Positions 19,901 to 29,638 are shown, counted from the stretch's first letter. The stretch is 64,000 nucleotides of DNA from Nodosilinea sp. E11 (GCF_032813545.1 NZ_CP136520.1:242001-306000), one strand, 5' to 3'. The notes: generated from the sequence alone by a model not told the origin. Numbers and translations are program-made.

Positions 19901-21923
19901 ACTGGAGTTTGCTGATATTTTCACCGATAGTGGTGGGTTTGATTTGATCTTAGGGAATCCACCGTGGATCAAGGTCGAGTGGGCAGAAAGTGGTATTTTA
20001 AGTGACCATAATCCCTTAGTAAATTTAAGAGGGTTGACGGCAAATCAGCTTGCCGAAGAAAGAAACGAAATTTTTACCAAACAGGAAGCGCTGACTCTTT
20101 CATATCTAAACGAATATGTAACTCATGATGGGGCTCAAAATTTCTTTAATGGACATCAAAATTACCTTATCCTGAAAGGTCTTCAAACGAACTCTTATAA
20201 ATGTTTCTTGCCACAATCTTGGCTTTTCTTAAGGATGCAAGGTGTATCAAGTTTTTTACATCCTGAAGGAGTTTATGACGACCCAAACGCCGGTTATCTT
20301 AGACAAAGTCTTTACTCTAAATTAGAGGCACACTTCCAATTTGATGAAATCAGGCGTTTTTTCTCCGGCACTGAAAATCGAAAACCCTTTAGCATAAATA
20401 TATACAGACAAAGAGGCGACAACAACGAAATCACTATCAATTTTTTACATATAGCCAATCTATTTAGTAGTAAAACCATTGATGACTGCTTCGACTTCTC
20501 TGGAATTAATTTGGTCCCTGGAATTAAAGACGAAGATGATCAGTGGGAAACTACAGGGCATCCGAATCGGGTTATTCGAGTCAACAAAGAAGTATTACAA
20601 CTGTTTGCTCATCTATATGATTCTGAAAGTACACCGCCAGAACATGCACGTTTACCTGCTTTACACGCGCAAGACCTTGTAAGTGTTTTACAAAGGATTG
20701 CTTCTAATTCGAGAAGATTAAGAGACCTTGAGCAGTACTATTTTATTACTCCTTCAACATGTTGGCATGAGGTCAGTTCTCAAAGGGATAAAGTCATCAA
20801 AAAGAAAACTTATTTTCCCGAAAATATAGAAAATTTAATTTTATCTGGACCACAAGTTCATATAGGAACTTTTATTAATAAAACCCCTAAAAAGCAATGC
20901 ACAGCCAATAGCCACTATGACATCATAGATCCTTTAGTTATTCCCGACGACTATCTTCCAAGAACAAATTATACTCCTGCTTGTAGCTTTACAGAGTATT
21001 TAGAAAACATTCCAAAGATTAAGTGGGATGAGACAAAACCTATTACAGATTATTTTCGTTTGGCATTTCGAGGAATGTTATCCCAATCAGGTGAAAGAAC
21101 CCTGATTGGTTCCTTACTTCCGACCAAAGCTCTACATACAAACTCTCTAAAAAGCTATAATTTTTCATTTCAAAAAGCTTCGGAATTTGTTACTTTTTTC
21201 GCTTTAACTGCATCAATTGTTATTGATTTTTTAATCAGGATAGTGGGTAAAAGTAACCTGCAACAGACACTTGACGACTTTCCCCTTGTTAATGACCGAC
21301 GTTTAAGCACTTTACTGAAAATTAGGGTGCTTTCCCTCAATTGCCTCACCACCCACTACACCGATCTCTGGGCCAACTGCTACGACCCCGCCTTCACTAC
21401 CGACACCTGGACCAAACCCGACCCCCGCCTCAGCAATAGCTTCTTCACCAACCTCACCCCCCACTGGCAGCGCCACGTCGCCCTCCGCACCGACTACACC
21501 CGCCGCCAAGCCCTCGTCGAAATCGACGTCCTCGCCGCCATGGCCCTCGGCCTCACCCTCGACGAACTGATCACCATCTACCGCGTCCAGTTCCCCGTCA
21601 TGCGCCAGTACGAAAAAGAAACCTACTACGACCAAACCGGGCGCATCGTCTTCACCGTCAGCAAAGGCCTCCCCGGCGTCGGCTTCCCCCGCAAAGCCCC
21701 CCGTGGCGAAACCGGCTGGGAAGACATTCAGGATATGACCCACGGCACCGTCACCCGCACCATCACCGACGACACCCTCCCCGGTGGCCCCATCCAGCGC
21801 ACCATCACCTACACCGCCCCGTTTGATAAGTGCGACAGAGAAACCGACTACCGCACCGCCTGGGCCGCGTTTGAACAGCGGCTAACTTGTCAATCCCTTA
21901 CTGCTTCCAAAAAGGAAACGTGA
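16974..21923 (+). CDS. Large Eco57I-type N6-adenine methyltransferase, DrmMI-like
   Basis: This 1649-residue protein would methylate adenine in a specific DNA site. The SAM motif I is ICEPAMGSAAF (571-581), an acidic ribose-binding motif is GIDLNPVAV (Asp630), and the catalytic motif IV is NPPW (995-998). A ~560-residue N-terminal region precedes the catalytic domain, and the target-recognition part follows it. Neighbours point to class 1 DISARM (DrmMI) or a PglX-like role: self-marking and perhaps restriction control. Two oddities stand out. Four different palindromic elements sit in frame in the coding sequence (17101, 17423, ~18949 and 19488). The segment ~19980-21330, which should hold the target-recognition domain, is clearly AT-rich while both ends are GC-rich. 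The stop lies one base before the next start. Confidence 0.85.
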   Translation: MPLTGITNANEFYSNHYLDAILQDDIKGVAQRWREMEEGSPPAPLDKGGEGKSPPKRLAALSGRYFRLREQFRKQKSADDRLATQREWLAEFLPVLGYELQPQPQELDDGQIIPVVAQMQKANGMPLLWVLEGLPEADEATDVLSLGVAADPRFLEETGDLDPDLTLEDVVSDLVFAQEEPPRWVMLISMDQVTLIDRYKWNASRLLSFDLGDILARKEPDTLLATATLLHREHTCPPEGTPLLDELDENSHRHAYSVSDDLKYALRESIELLGNEAVWYLRNKLKEGVFNERLDAGQLSLECLRYMYRLLFLFYIEARRELGYAPMDAEVYREGYSLESLRDLEQADLRTAEDSEGYFIDLSLTQLFGLVWQGYPPQLEEQTVLNLNDETFIYDTFELAPLKSHLFDPARLPLLNRVKFRNAILRRVIELMSLSRSRGRQRRGRISYAQLGINQLGAVYEALLCFRGFFAEADLYEVKRATDPEPNVLDVGYFVKADDLEKYTEDERVYNADGTPRCYPKGTFIYRLAGRDRENSASYYTPESLTRCLVKYTLKELLKDKTADDILKLHICEPAMGSAAFLNEAINQLAERYLDLKQTELDQRIPHDDFLQEKQKVKMYIADRSVFGIDLNPVAVELAEVSLWLNCIYGPQAEPSPEALTPALSQGEREPESSEPSSPFGRGGQGGEGAGRKRAFVPWFGMQLHCGNSLIGARRQVYDTTLIPRRPRQKTYWYDQEPKRVLLPEPIPTGHVYHFLLPDFGMADYKDKVIKSLAPKQIDHINTWRKEFCKEPWEDFDIDCLLSLSQRIDALWQRHAKELRAMRQRTTDPLEIWGLSTQVPGASDAPGTSSTLGMKDKILLQEQHSEGVSHSSAYRRLKLVMDYWCALWFWPIQQGALLPNRQEYLMELAVILGDVEMALEAEKEGQLPLFPETNATQAKEVAAKYGFVSVPSLCERFPRLQLVNQIAQEKHFFHWELEFADIFTDSGGFDLILGNPPWIKVEWAESGILSDHNPLVNLRGLTANQLAEERNEIFTKQEALTLSYLNEYVTHDGAQNFFNGHQNYLILKGLQTNSYKCFLPQSWLFLRMQGVSSFLHPEGVYDDPNAGYLRQSLYSKLEAHFQFDEIRRFFSGTENRKPFSINIYRQRGDNNEITINFLHIANLFSSKTIDDCFDFSGINLVPGIKDEDDQWETTGHPNRVIRVNKEVLQLFAHLYDSESTPPEHARLPALHAQDLVSVLQRIASNSRRLRDLEQYYFITPSTCWHEVSSQRDKVIKKKTYFPENIENLILSGPQVHIGTFINKTPKKQCTANSHYDIIDPLVIPDDYLPRTNYTPACSFTEYLENIPKIKWDETKPITDYFRLAFRGMLSQSGERTLIGSLLPTKALHTNSLKSYNFSFQKASEFVTFFALTASIVIDFLIRIVGKSNLQQTLDDFPLVNDRRLSTLLKIRVLSLNCLTTHYTDLWANCYDPAFTTDTWTKPDPRLSNSFFTNLTPHWQRHVALRTDYTRRQALVEIDVLAAMALGLTLDELITIYRVQFPVMRQYEKETYYDQTGRIVFTVSKGLPGVGFPRKAPRGETGWEDIQDMTHGTVTRTITDDTLPGGPIQRTITYTAPFDKCDRETDYRTAWAAFEQRLTCQSLTASKKET
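17088..17125. repeat. In-frame palindromic element 1 in the methyltransferase gene
   Basis: CCCCCCTT (17101-17108), spacer GAT, AAGGGGGG (17112-17119), inside a run that starts ggatccccccctg. It encodes about twelve Gly/Pro-rich residues near position 40-52. The form resembles small interspersed hairpin repeats of cyanobacterial genomes, which usually lie between genes. Confidence 0.7.
17423..17455. repeat. In-frame palindromic element 2 in the methyltransferase gene
   Basis: A perfect inverted repeat: AGATCCCCGGTTTCTT (17423-17438), one central base, and its exact reverse complement (17440-17455). It encodes residues ~150-161 without disturbing the frame. The sequence type matches a hairpin family I associate with cyanobacterial intergenic DNA. 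Confidence 0.8.
18949..19043. repeat. In-frame palindromic element 3 in the methyltransferase gene
   Basis: A ~95-base insertion begins ccctcaccccagccctctccc and closes with the near-complement gggagaggggggcaggggggtgagggg, with an inner CTCCCAGGGGGAG hairpin. It encodes a Gly/Pro/Glu-rich stretch of ~32 residues between the SAM-binding motifs and the catalytic motif. It resembles the widespread CCCTCACCCC...CTCTCCC bacterial repeat, here translated in frame. Confidence 0.8.
19488..19516. repeat. In-frame palindromic element 4 in the methyltransferase gene
   Basis: GTACCGGGTGC (19488-19498), a seven-base loop, and GCACCTGGTAC (19506-19516): an 11-bp stem with one mismatch. It encodes part of a Ser/Pro/Gly/Thr-rich linker and is in frame. 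Confidence 0.7.
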
Positions 21924-21924
21924 T

Positions 21925-24900
21925 ATGGCTATTCATGGATGCTACCACTCCGTTCGTAGTGACATTAACACCATCAAAAACACACTCAATCTTACAGGGG
22001 AAGAACAGCAAGAAAGGGGATTGATGTTCGTTCTGAAAGAGATTGTTCAAAACGCAGATGATTGTGGAGCTGACCGATTAGGCTTTGGTGTGTCACAAGG
22101 ATTGCCCCAAGCAAACCACTCTTTATTGCAAGGGCCAGCAATCATAGCGGTAAATAATGGCCCCTTTCATCTAACCGATGTAGAAGGCATAGGGGCTATT
22201 GGTCTCAGCACTAAAGAAAACGACAGCTCCGCAGTAGGCAAGTTTGGCCAAGGCCTAAAGACTGTATTTCTCATATGCGAAGCATTTTTCTACTTGCCAG
22301 GACCTCCAGGACCTAAGGTAGATCCAGGCGTGGAACCCAGGTATATGTACAACCCCTGGTACGTTAAACGGAACGACAGTCCTGTCGTAAGCTGGGACTC
22401 AGAAGAATTCTCCGAAACTGACGAACAATACATTATTGCTGAGCGCCAAAAATTGGGTTTGGCAGATGGATTCACTTTGTGGATTCCGCTACGCCAGCGA
22501 GAGCTGTGTCGGCGGCGCAATAATGGCAGGCCCAGAGCAATTGTCCCAAAATTTTTAGAAGACGATCCAGAATGGTTGGATCGAGAATTTCAGGGAAATC
22601 TGGCGAACGAGCTAGCAGATTTGATGCCCCTTTTGAAGTGTATAAGACGAATTGATCTTCACGATGGGAAAAGACTAGGCAGCATTCAATTTAGACAAGG
22701 ATCGCAACAGTGCATAAAATCCTTTAGTCAACAAGAAGAGGTTTTGCCAAAGATCAAAGGACATATCGAATTTTCTAATGCAAATCTTTCTACTAACTAT
22801 TATGGATATCAAAAACTTCTCAATAACGCTAATCTGTTAGCACTTAAAGAAAGAGATGATTGGCCGACGATTACTGCGATAGATGATTGGGACGAAGAAA
22901 TTTCAGACAAACAGAAAGCAGAACCTCACTGTGCTGTAGTCTTGCAAACAAGAGCATCAGCCCATAAGAAGAGCCAACTCATCATTCGGTGGGCGGTTTT
23001 CCTGCCTACTGAAAAGGCACCCAGCGGAGACCTTGTCGAGGCCATACCGTTTACTTCAGTCGATGGTTCCAGCCAACATATTGTGCTGACCTTACACGGA
23101 TTTTTCTTCTTGCAGAGCGATCGTCGCCAAATTTACAGCTGGTCTAGGGACGATAATGGAATCACTCAGGAATGGAACAAGATTCTCGCTGAACAGGGGA
23201 CGCTGCGGTTGCTACTACCGACCTTAGAGAACTTTGCCCATGAGCGATCGCCCCAGTCTGTCAAAGTTCTGACTCAAGCCCTGGCAACCTCCAAGTTGTA
23301 TGAGACATACCAGCAACACATTTGTGCTGAAGGTGTATGGCTCTGCATACTTAACTTCCATGAACAGCCAAGCCAACTACAGTGGCATTTTGAGAGGACC
23401 AAAACTGCTCAAAATCTTCTCACCATTCCAGAATCCACTTTCGAGCGACTGCCTGAGATATTCCCCACCCTGGCGGAGATATGCCGCGATCGCATCATCA
23501 CCTTCCATGAGTGGCCTAGCCTGGCAGGCTCTGACTACCGCCCTCAATCATGGTCTCCAGATGATATTGGTTCGCTGCTCCGGGGCGCACAACGAAAGGC
23601 TGTTGAGATCTGCGTAGACAGTGACAACGTTGAAGTCCTCTGCACATTCCTGACCCATGCACTGCCGAGCCAGAAGATTAGTATCCCTGACGTTAGCCAA
23701 CCACTAACCGAACTTCTCAGGAATGCCTTTGTAGGTGAGTCTTTTCAACCCGCAGACAATCTCAGAAAGCTAGTTGCGAAACTCCCAAGCCAACAAATTC
23801 TAGGTTTACCGAACGACCTACCAGAAACGCTCTACACACGTCTGCTACAACTTGCCACAGAGTGTCTACTGGTACCTGGAAACTTAGCCCCTTCAAACGA
23901 TTTGCCTCAATTGTCGGAGCAGGATGCTTGTGAATTGCTCAAAACCTTAGTATCTGAGGTGAGCAACTCTGAAGCTGTAGAGCAGTTTGTGATCAAAATC
24001 TTTAATCAGGTGCAATCACCTGCTACGGAGAGTTGGCAGCAGATCCGACAGCTAGATCTGTTCAGAGTGAGTGAGATTGGCACAGATGAAAACTCGCCAG
24101 AATTTAGGCCATTTGACTGGATTACCCTAATGCAGCGCAAGAATCGCATCTTTTCTGACCGGGAGGGAACGGTACTGGCGAAATCACTAGCAGCAGCACT
24201 TCAGCAGCCTATCTTCTTTGTGCATACGCGAATTGAAAAGCACCACCTTCAAGTTTCAAACTGCACGATCTCATCTATCTTGGGTTCTTGGCTCAACCAG
24301 ACTCAGCCTCCAGAACTCACACAAGCCGCAGAAAACCGAGTCCCCCTACTCCAAGAGATTCTGAAGCTCGACCTTATTAATCCACAAGTAAAGCAGGTAG
24401 CACGCTATCTTTTACATGGTGATTCAGCACAGCTTAAGAACGTCAACGACAACTTGTATCCAGACGATCATCATTCTGATCAATCACTCTGGTCCAGGAT
24501 TCTTAGGCATCTATTAGGAGATAGTCACTCCTGGAAATTTATCGGTAAAGCTTTTTTGGAAATCTTGACGCCCCTAGCTCATGGGGCGCTTCATATTAAG
24601 TCTGCCGATAGTGAAGGCGTAACGGGCAGACTTCAAGAAATCATAAACTCCGGTATTGATACAGGTTTCATAAATTGGACGAGCTTCAATAAAGAAGATC
24701 GCGAAGGTATCATCCATCAATTACCCGTTGATTTGCTCAGACGACTATGCATTCATGAACCCCTGAATTGGAAGCCTGGGCAACCCCTGGCAGCCATTAA
24801 TAGTGATAGCTATCTAGAACCCACCTCGAATGATTTCAAGATTTCACCAGAACTAGCTGAAGCACTGAAAATCACTTTAATTAGGCGCTGTGATCGCAGT

Positions 24901-27900
24901 TATGACATTGCACAAAAGCAAAGAAAGGTCAGTCCTCCTATTAGTGCAAGAGAAGTAGTAGAGCGTATACTAATGCGCAGCGATCGGGCGGAGCACTGGG
25001 AAACTATTATCGATGCTCTGAAGCATAGCTCTACTGAATGCCGCCAAATACTAAACCTGAAATCTACTCGATGGCTACCCCTGGCAGTAACCGCAAAAGT
25101 TTGTGCCCCAAATGAGGTCATCTACCTCCCAAAAATTCAAAACGAAGTAAAACAGCTATGTGAAGAGTTCAACTGGTTATACATTCCTGCTCAATGTTTA
25201 CCCCAGAAAATCCAAAGAGAGGCGGAAGTTCTCTTCCCAAAACGTAAGCAGGCAATAAGCATGCTAGGTGAGATGTTATCCCTAAGCAGCGCAAGCATCT
25301 ATCACGTAGGAGAGATCCCGTTAGATGAATTCAAAAATAGCAATCAATGGTCAGAGGCTTTTCAAGCTTTACCAGGAATAGTTGATGTCATGCCTGCCTT
25401 CATAGTGTTAGAAAAACTCAAGGATATTGATCTTGATAGTGCTTCTGAGCTGTTCTCAACTCTCGCAAAACCCATAGATTGCGAGAGGTTAATTACGATT
25501 CAGAGCGCTCTTTCTGAAGCTCACGTTACTTGTCAGAAAAACACCTTAAAAGAGTCAATACTCAGAACCTATGTTCAATATTTAAAGATTTCCGTACAAC
25601 ATTCTGAATGGTTGACGATTTTTCAGCAGATTCGTCTTATGAATAAGGTTGGCGAATGGAAAAGTGCCAGCCAGCTTTGTTCTAAAGAAACAGATTTCGA
25701 TCCACGAGACATTGTAGACCCTGAGTTAGCAGATATTCTCCCTAAAGAGCAAATTAATATAGTACTAAATAGTACGGCTAGCGAAGCATATAGCGAAGTC
25801 AAATACGAAAATGCGGAAGTAAGTACACTAGAAGTTTTAAAAACATACTTCAAGCGCTGGCCTCGACAAACCAATAATTCTGTTGGAATTTTGCTTAAGT
25901 TTTTGGGTGGCAAGAATCCTAGTGAAATCAGCCAGATGGCTAATCACTATCTCCCTGAGATTAATTCAATACTCGAGGATCTAAATCTTCAAAATAAAAA
26001 TATCAAAGATCTTAAAAATAGCATAGAAAGCCATTTATTTTTAGTTAATGAGAACCATGAAAACACAAAAGAAATTCCAAGCCTTCTTGGGACACCTTTT
26101 TTGGCCAGACTTCTTGACGAAACAGAAGCAGAAAGCCTTATTGTTGACTTCCAAAAAATTGTGATAGAAGGCAGGCCGCAAGTCAAGCTTGTACTCAGGC
26201 AGATTATAGATACACACGATGCAATCAGCCTGAATAGGTGGGCTAAAAGTAGCTTAAAACTGATCATAGAAAAAATTTATAAATACTCTGTCAAAAATTT
26301 TGACGATTTTTGGGACAAGTTACAAGAATCTTCTCCTCCTGAGATTGAGAAGACTCAGAGTATGCTCATCCGATATGCATTAGTGTCCTTAAGCAATCAA
26401 CTTGGCTCTAGAGAAGGTAGTAAAATTAAAAAGGTTATTAGCGAAAGCTTTAGGCTAGATGAGCAAATAGAGGAATTAAAAGTTCTTTGGTCGAAATACC
26501 CAGAGCGGAAAGAACAATATGGCCGCCAGATGGGTAAGATTCATGAGTCTCTAAGTAGTAATAATCGGAAAATTCAAAAACTCATTGAATTAGATCAGAG
26601 TACACAAGATTGCTTTTTGAAGGGAGTTAAAGAACGCATAGCAAGAGCAACTTATAATACTTTATCTATACCTTTTGAGATATTTCAAAATGCCGACGAT
26701 GCTTGTTTAGAACTTTATGAGATGAGCCAGCATGATGTCTCTAAATCTTTCCAAATTAGCTTAAATAATAGCACTCTTAGATTCTTACATTGGGGGAGAG
26801 CCATAAACCAGTATCAGTACAAAGGAAACAGCTTTAGAGAGAAAGGCTATGACAGAGACTTGTTAAAAATGCTCCTACTTAACTTTTCTGATAAAGCAGA
26901 GAACGTAACAGGAAAATTTGGTCTTGGCTTTAAGAGCATTTTTCTACTCACCTCCAAACCTCGAGTCATTAGTGATCGTCTTGGGTTTGATGTCATTGGA
27001 GGCATATATCCAAAGCAGTTATCAGAAGAAGAGTTCAGAAAAACTTCAGAACACTTAGGCGACGAAAAAAGCGGGACTCTAATTGAAGGTAAGGTTTCTG
27101 AAGAAGAAGCCCAACCTGTAGTGGAGGAGTTCATGAAATGTGCCCCATTATTGGGTGCTTTTTCTCGTTGGATCAAAGATATCAATATTCGACTTAAGCA
27201 AAATAAGTGGACTTGGAGCTGGAGCGAAGAACCTGTCATTAGAGCATCTGATGTATTTGTTGGAAAGAGTAGAAACCCCAAGGCTGGGAAATCTTTATCA
27301 GCGCTACTCTTAGGTGACTCAACACGACGATGTCTTATCGAGTTGGGATCGTCAGGTTGTGTCCAATTATCCAAAGATTATCCGACTTTTTGGGTAACTG
27401 TTCCAACAAGGAAAAAATTAGACCTTGGATTTGTGATCAATGCACCATTTCATCTTGATGTAGGCCGTTTGAGGCTAGATCTAAGTGGAAGTGGAAAATC
27501 ACACAATGAGAAGTTAGCTAAAGAGCTTGGTCAACAATTTAGCCAAGCATTAGTTAGTCTCTTATCTCTAAATGACGAGGAGCTCCGTACTTCTCTTGAT
27601 CTGAGCAGAGAGGCTACGAGGTTAACGTTCTGGGATAGTATTTGGGAGATCCTAGCTAAAAGCCTGAGCAATCAATCCTCTGTGAGTGATGAGATTAATC
27701 TTATAAAAGATATATTTTGGCCCAATAATTGTTGGTCAGTCGGCCTCGGTCTTGCTCGCTTATATACAGAAACAGAGTATGCTGCCCTACCAACAGGGCT
27801 TACAAAACCAGACGCTTTTAATTGCCTAACAAAGATTACTGATATTAGCTGGACACTGGACATATATTTAAGCCAGAATCTAAATGTTCTGACTAAAATA

Positions 27901-29613
27901 CTGGAATGGCCTATTTTTCGAAAAGGAGAGTGTTTAATTCATCCGGGCCAGATTATCTCGTACGAGAATTTAGAAATTCTAAAAAGACTTGGATATTCGA
28001 ATTCTGAGAAGACTAGAAAAATTAAAGAGCTGAGTCTTTCCAAAGCTCTTAGCCTTCAATTTAGTGATGCTAAAGTCTCAGTGGAGGCTAGTCATCAGGT
28101 CGAGCAACTATTCTCCAAAGAAGTCATAAAAGAATTCATAAATGATTCTCTCAAGGAACCAGAGAGGATGACTGTCGAGAAATTACTAAAAAGCCTGCTT
28201 TTCATGGCCCAAGATAAAAGTTGGCATCTATCACAAGATCTTTTGGCTGTTGAAAGCTCTGATGAAGGGTCTGAGGAGTATATGCTGTCTCAGTTTCTTC
28301 CTGACTCATATCATCTCCAAGAAGATTATGAACTAGGCTCTCTAGCCTTTTTCTATGCCTGTAGAGGCGACAGGGGCATTTCGACAGAAGCCATAGGTAA
28401 ATGGATTTTAACCATATTGGCCAATGCAAATAGATCTGACAAGCATAGGCATTGTATTCAGTATTTAGTTTCTAGTAAAAATCGAGATGACGTCATTAAT
28501 CACCTTAAAACTAAGGTATCGAAAAATACTTTGGCCCACATAATTCAAAACCAGAGTCAATCAGAGGAAAAATATGGCGTATCCATATATTCACTTCAAG
28601 ATTTATTGTCTCGACTTTCTGTTTTAGATACTCCATCAAGCAAATCAGATGAAGAGGTGACGCATGTAGAGATAAAGCCAACTAGCTTGCCTTTATCTCC
28701 ACAAAAAAGCACAAAAATTCTAGAGAGTATCTTTGAATGGTGGCAAAGTAGAAATAATACAAGTAACAGCTTGATCAAGCGATATGAGTCTAATATTTAT
28801 CCGTCTAGAACTCTTGGGCTTAATACTCAGAACTGCCGTGAAAATGACAAAGTAACTACGCGCCGCTGGATCGAACTTTTCATGATATCTGCTTTCCACA
28901 CCATAGGATGGTCGAAGCAGGAGGATCGAAATAGCTATCGAAGGTTCCTTGAACTCTGCGAACAGTGGAATTGGATGGAAGTCATGGTTGATGAAGATTC
29001 TATTCAGGTCGAATGGATTAAATTGCTTGATCAGTATTTTGCAGTTCCTCGAATTGGCGATCGACTTGAATATTATCAATATATTCGATATTATCCAGCT
29101 TTCTACGCATTTTCAAAATGGCACAAGGCCTATCGAACTAGTCTTCTTTCAGTAGAAGATGACAACAGGTACAAAGACAGAGTGCCGAATACAAGAAGGC
29201 GCGAAATAACTTTGCCTATTGAAATCATCTTAAATCCTCAGGTAAATCCTATGCTACAAGGCAGTGCCATTGGAATTGATGCACCACCAATAGGTAGTAT
29301 TTTAGGTATTGGGTCTACTTTTTTGATCCGTGAACTTGTGCGAGCTGAAATCTTGACCAACTCTAAGATGTACCCTTACTCCTATGTACCTCTAAAGCGC
29401 GTAAGAGATCTTCTGGTTAAAATTGGCTGCGACTCTCTGAAAGAGACTAATAACGATAAGGCTGTGGATAGATCTGTGCAAATCCATAGGTTTTTGGTCA
29501 AACACCTTGGAGAAGAGAGAGCGACCTTCAACAAAGCCTTTGACCTTCCATTCCTAATGTTGCTTGCGGAAGATGCACCTATCCAGGAAAGGGTTCTGGG
29601 TTTTAGAATATAA
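21925..29613 (+). CDS. Giant protein with two sacsin/Hsp90-type (GHKL) ATPase domains
   Basis: This 2562-residue protein starts one base after the methyltransferase stop, with AAAGGAA as ribosome site. The first ATPase domain lies in residues 1-~220: N-box LKEIVQNADD (Glu39, Asn43), NNGPF, and the glycine lid GKFGQGLKT (105-113). A second domain lies in ~1555-1850: FEIFQNADDA (Glu1585, Asn1588) and TGKFGLGFKSIF (glycine lid 1663-1669). Both keep the QNADD signature of the sacsin/Nov branch of GHKL ATPases. The ~1330 residues between them and the ~700 after them are mostly helical, with no motif I know. Sacsin-type ATPases act as chaperone-like or conformational machines; in bacteria they appear in defence loci. 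The gene is much more AT-rich than its neighbours, and I saw no gcgatcgc between ~23.5 kb and its end. Confidence 0.85.
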   Translation: MAIHGCYHSVRSDINTIKNTLNLTGEEQQERGLMFVLKEIVQNADDCGADRLGFGVSQGLPQANHSLLQGPAIIAVNNGPFHLTDVEGIGAIGLSTKENDSSAVGKFGQGLKTVFLICEAFFYLPGPPGPKVDPGVEPRYMYNPWYVKRNDSPVVSWDSEEFSETDEQYIIAERQKLGLADGFTLWIPLRQRELCRRRNNGRPRAIVPKFLEDDPEWLDREFQGNLANELADLMPLLKCIRRIDLHDGKRLGSIQFRQGSQQCIKSFSQQEEVLPKIKGHIEFSNANLSTNYYGYQKLLNNANLLALKERDDWPTITAIDDWDEEISDKQKAEPHCAVVLQTRASAHKKSQLIIRWAVFLPTEKAPSGDLVEAIPFTSVDGSSQHIVLTLHGFFFLQSDRRQIYSWSRDDNGITQEWNKILAEQGTLRLLLPTLENFAHERSPQSVKVLTQALATSKLYETYQQHICAEGVWLCILNFHEQPSQLQWHFERTKTAQNLLTIPESTFERLPEIFPTLAEICRDRIITFHEWPSLAGSDYRPQSWSPDDIGSLLRGAQRKAVEICVDSDNVEVLCTFLTHALPSQKISIPDVSQPLTELLRNAFVGESFQPADNLRKLVAKLPSQQILGLPNDLPETLYTRLLQLATECLLVPGNLAPSNDLPQLSEQDACELLKTLVSEVSNSEAVEQFVIKIFNQVQSPATESWQQIRQLDLFRVSEIGTDENSPEFRPFDWITLMQRKNRIFSDREGTVLAKSLAAALQQPIFFVHTRIEKHHLQVSNCTISSILGSWLNQTQPPELTQAAENRVPLLQEILKLDLINPQVKQVARYLLHGDSAQLKNVNDNLYPDDHHSDQSLWSRILRHLLGDSHSWKFIGKAFLEILTPLAHGALHIKSADSEGVTGRLQEIINSGIDTGFINWTSFNKEDREGIIHQLPVDLLRRLCIHEPLNWKPGQPLAAINSDSYLEPTSNDFKISPELAEALKITLIRRCDRSYDIAQKQRKVSPPISAREVVERILMRSDRAEHWETIIDALKHSSTECRQILNLKSTRWLPLAVTAKVCAPNEVIYLPKIQNEVKQLCEEFNWLYIPAQCLPQKIQREAEVLFPKRKQAISMLGEMLSLSSASIYHVGEIPLDEFKNSNQWSEAFQALPGIVDVMPAFIVLEKLKDIDLDSASELFSTLAKPIDCERLITIQSALSEAHVTCQKNTLKESILRTYVQYLKISVQHSEWLTIFQQIRLMNKVGEWKSASQLCSKETDFDPRDIVDPELADILPKEQINIVLNSTASEAYSEVKYENAEVSTLEVLKTYFKRWPRQTNNSVGILLKFLGGKNPSEISQMANHYLPEINSILEDLNLQNKNIKDLKNSIESHLFLVNENHENTKEIPSLLGTPFLARLLDETEAESLIVDFQKIVIEGRPQVKLVLRQIIDTHDAISLNRWAKSSLKLIIEKIYKYSVKNFDDFWDKLQESSPPEIEKTQSMLIRYALVSLSNQLGSREGSKIKKVISESFRLDEQIEELKVLWSKYPERKEQYGRQMGKIHESLSSNNRKIQKLIELDQSTQDCFLKGVKERIARATYNTLSIPFEIFQNADDACLELYEMSQHDVSKSFQISLNNSTLRFLHWGRAINQYQYKGNSFREKGYDRDLLKMLLLNFSDKAENVTGKFGLGFKSIFLLTSKPRVISDRLGFDVIGGIYPKQLSEEEFRKTSEHLGDEKSGTLIEGKVSEEEAQPVVEEFMKCAPLLGAFSRWIKDINIRLKQNKWTWSWSEEPVIRASDVFVGKSRNPKAGKSLSALLLGDSTRRCLIELGSSGCVQLSKDYPTFWVTVPTRKKLDLGFVINAPFHLDVGRLRLDLSGSGKSHNEKLAKELGQQFSQALVSLLSLNDEELRTSLDLSREATRLTFWDSIWEILAKSLSNQSSVSDEINLIKDIFWPNNCWSVGLGLARLYTETEYAALPTGLTKPDAFNCLTKITDISWTLDIYLSQNLNVLTKILEWPIFRKGECLIHPGQIISYENLEILKRLGYSNSEKTRKIKELSLSKALSLQFSDAKVSVEASHQVEQLFSKEVIKEFINDSLKEPERMTVEKLLKSLLFMAQDKSWHLSQDLLAVESSDEGSEEYMLSQFLPDSYHLQEDYELGSLAFFYACRGDRGISTEAIGKWILTILANANRSDKHRHCIQYLVSSKNRDDVINHLKTKVSKNTLAHIIQNQSQSEEKYGVSIYSLQDLLSRLSVLDTPSSKSDEEVTHVEIKPTSLPLSPQKSTKILESIFEWWQSRNNTSNSLIKRYESNIYPSRTLGLNTQNCRENDKVTTRRWIELFMISAFHTIGWSKQEDRNSYRRFLELCEQWNWMEVMVDEDSIQVEWIKLLDQYFAVPRIGDRLEYYQYIRYYPAFYAFSKWHKAYRTSLLSVEDDNRYKDRVPNTRRREITLPIEIILNPQVNPMLQGSAIGIDAPPIGSILGIGSTFLIRELVRAEILTNSKMYPYSYVPLKRVRDLLVKIGCDSLKETNNDKAVDRSVQIHRFLVKHLGEERATFNKAFDLPFLMLLAEDAPIQERVLGFRI

Positions 29614-29638
29614 AATGAATTAACGCTTTTTGTACCCT

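Noticed and set aside
16974..21923. BREX system (PglX-like methyltransferase)
   Set aside because: No PglZ phosphatase, BrxC ATPase or BrxL/Lon gene is seen anywhere in the window.
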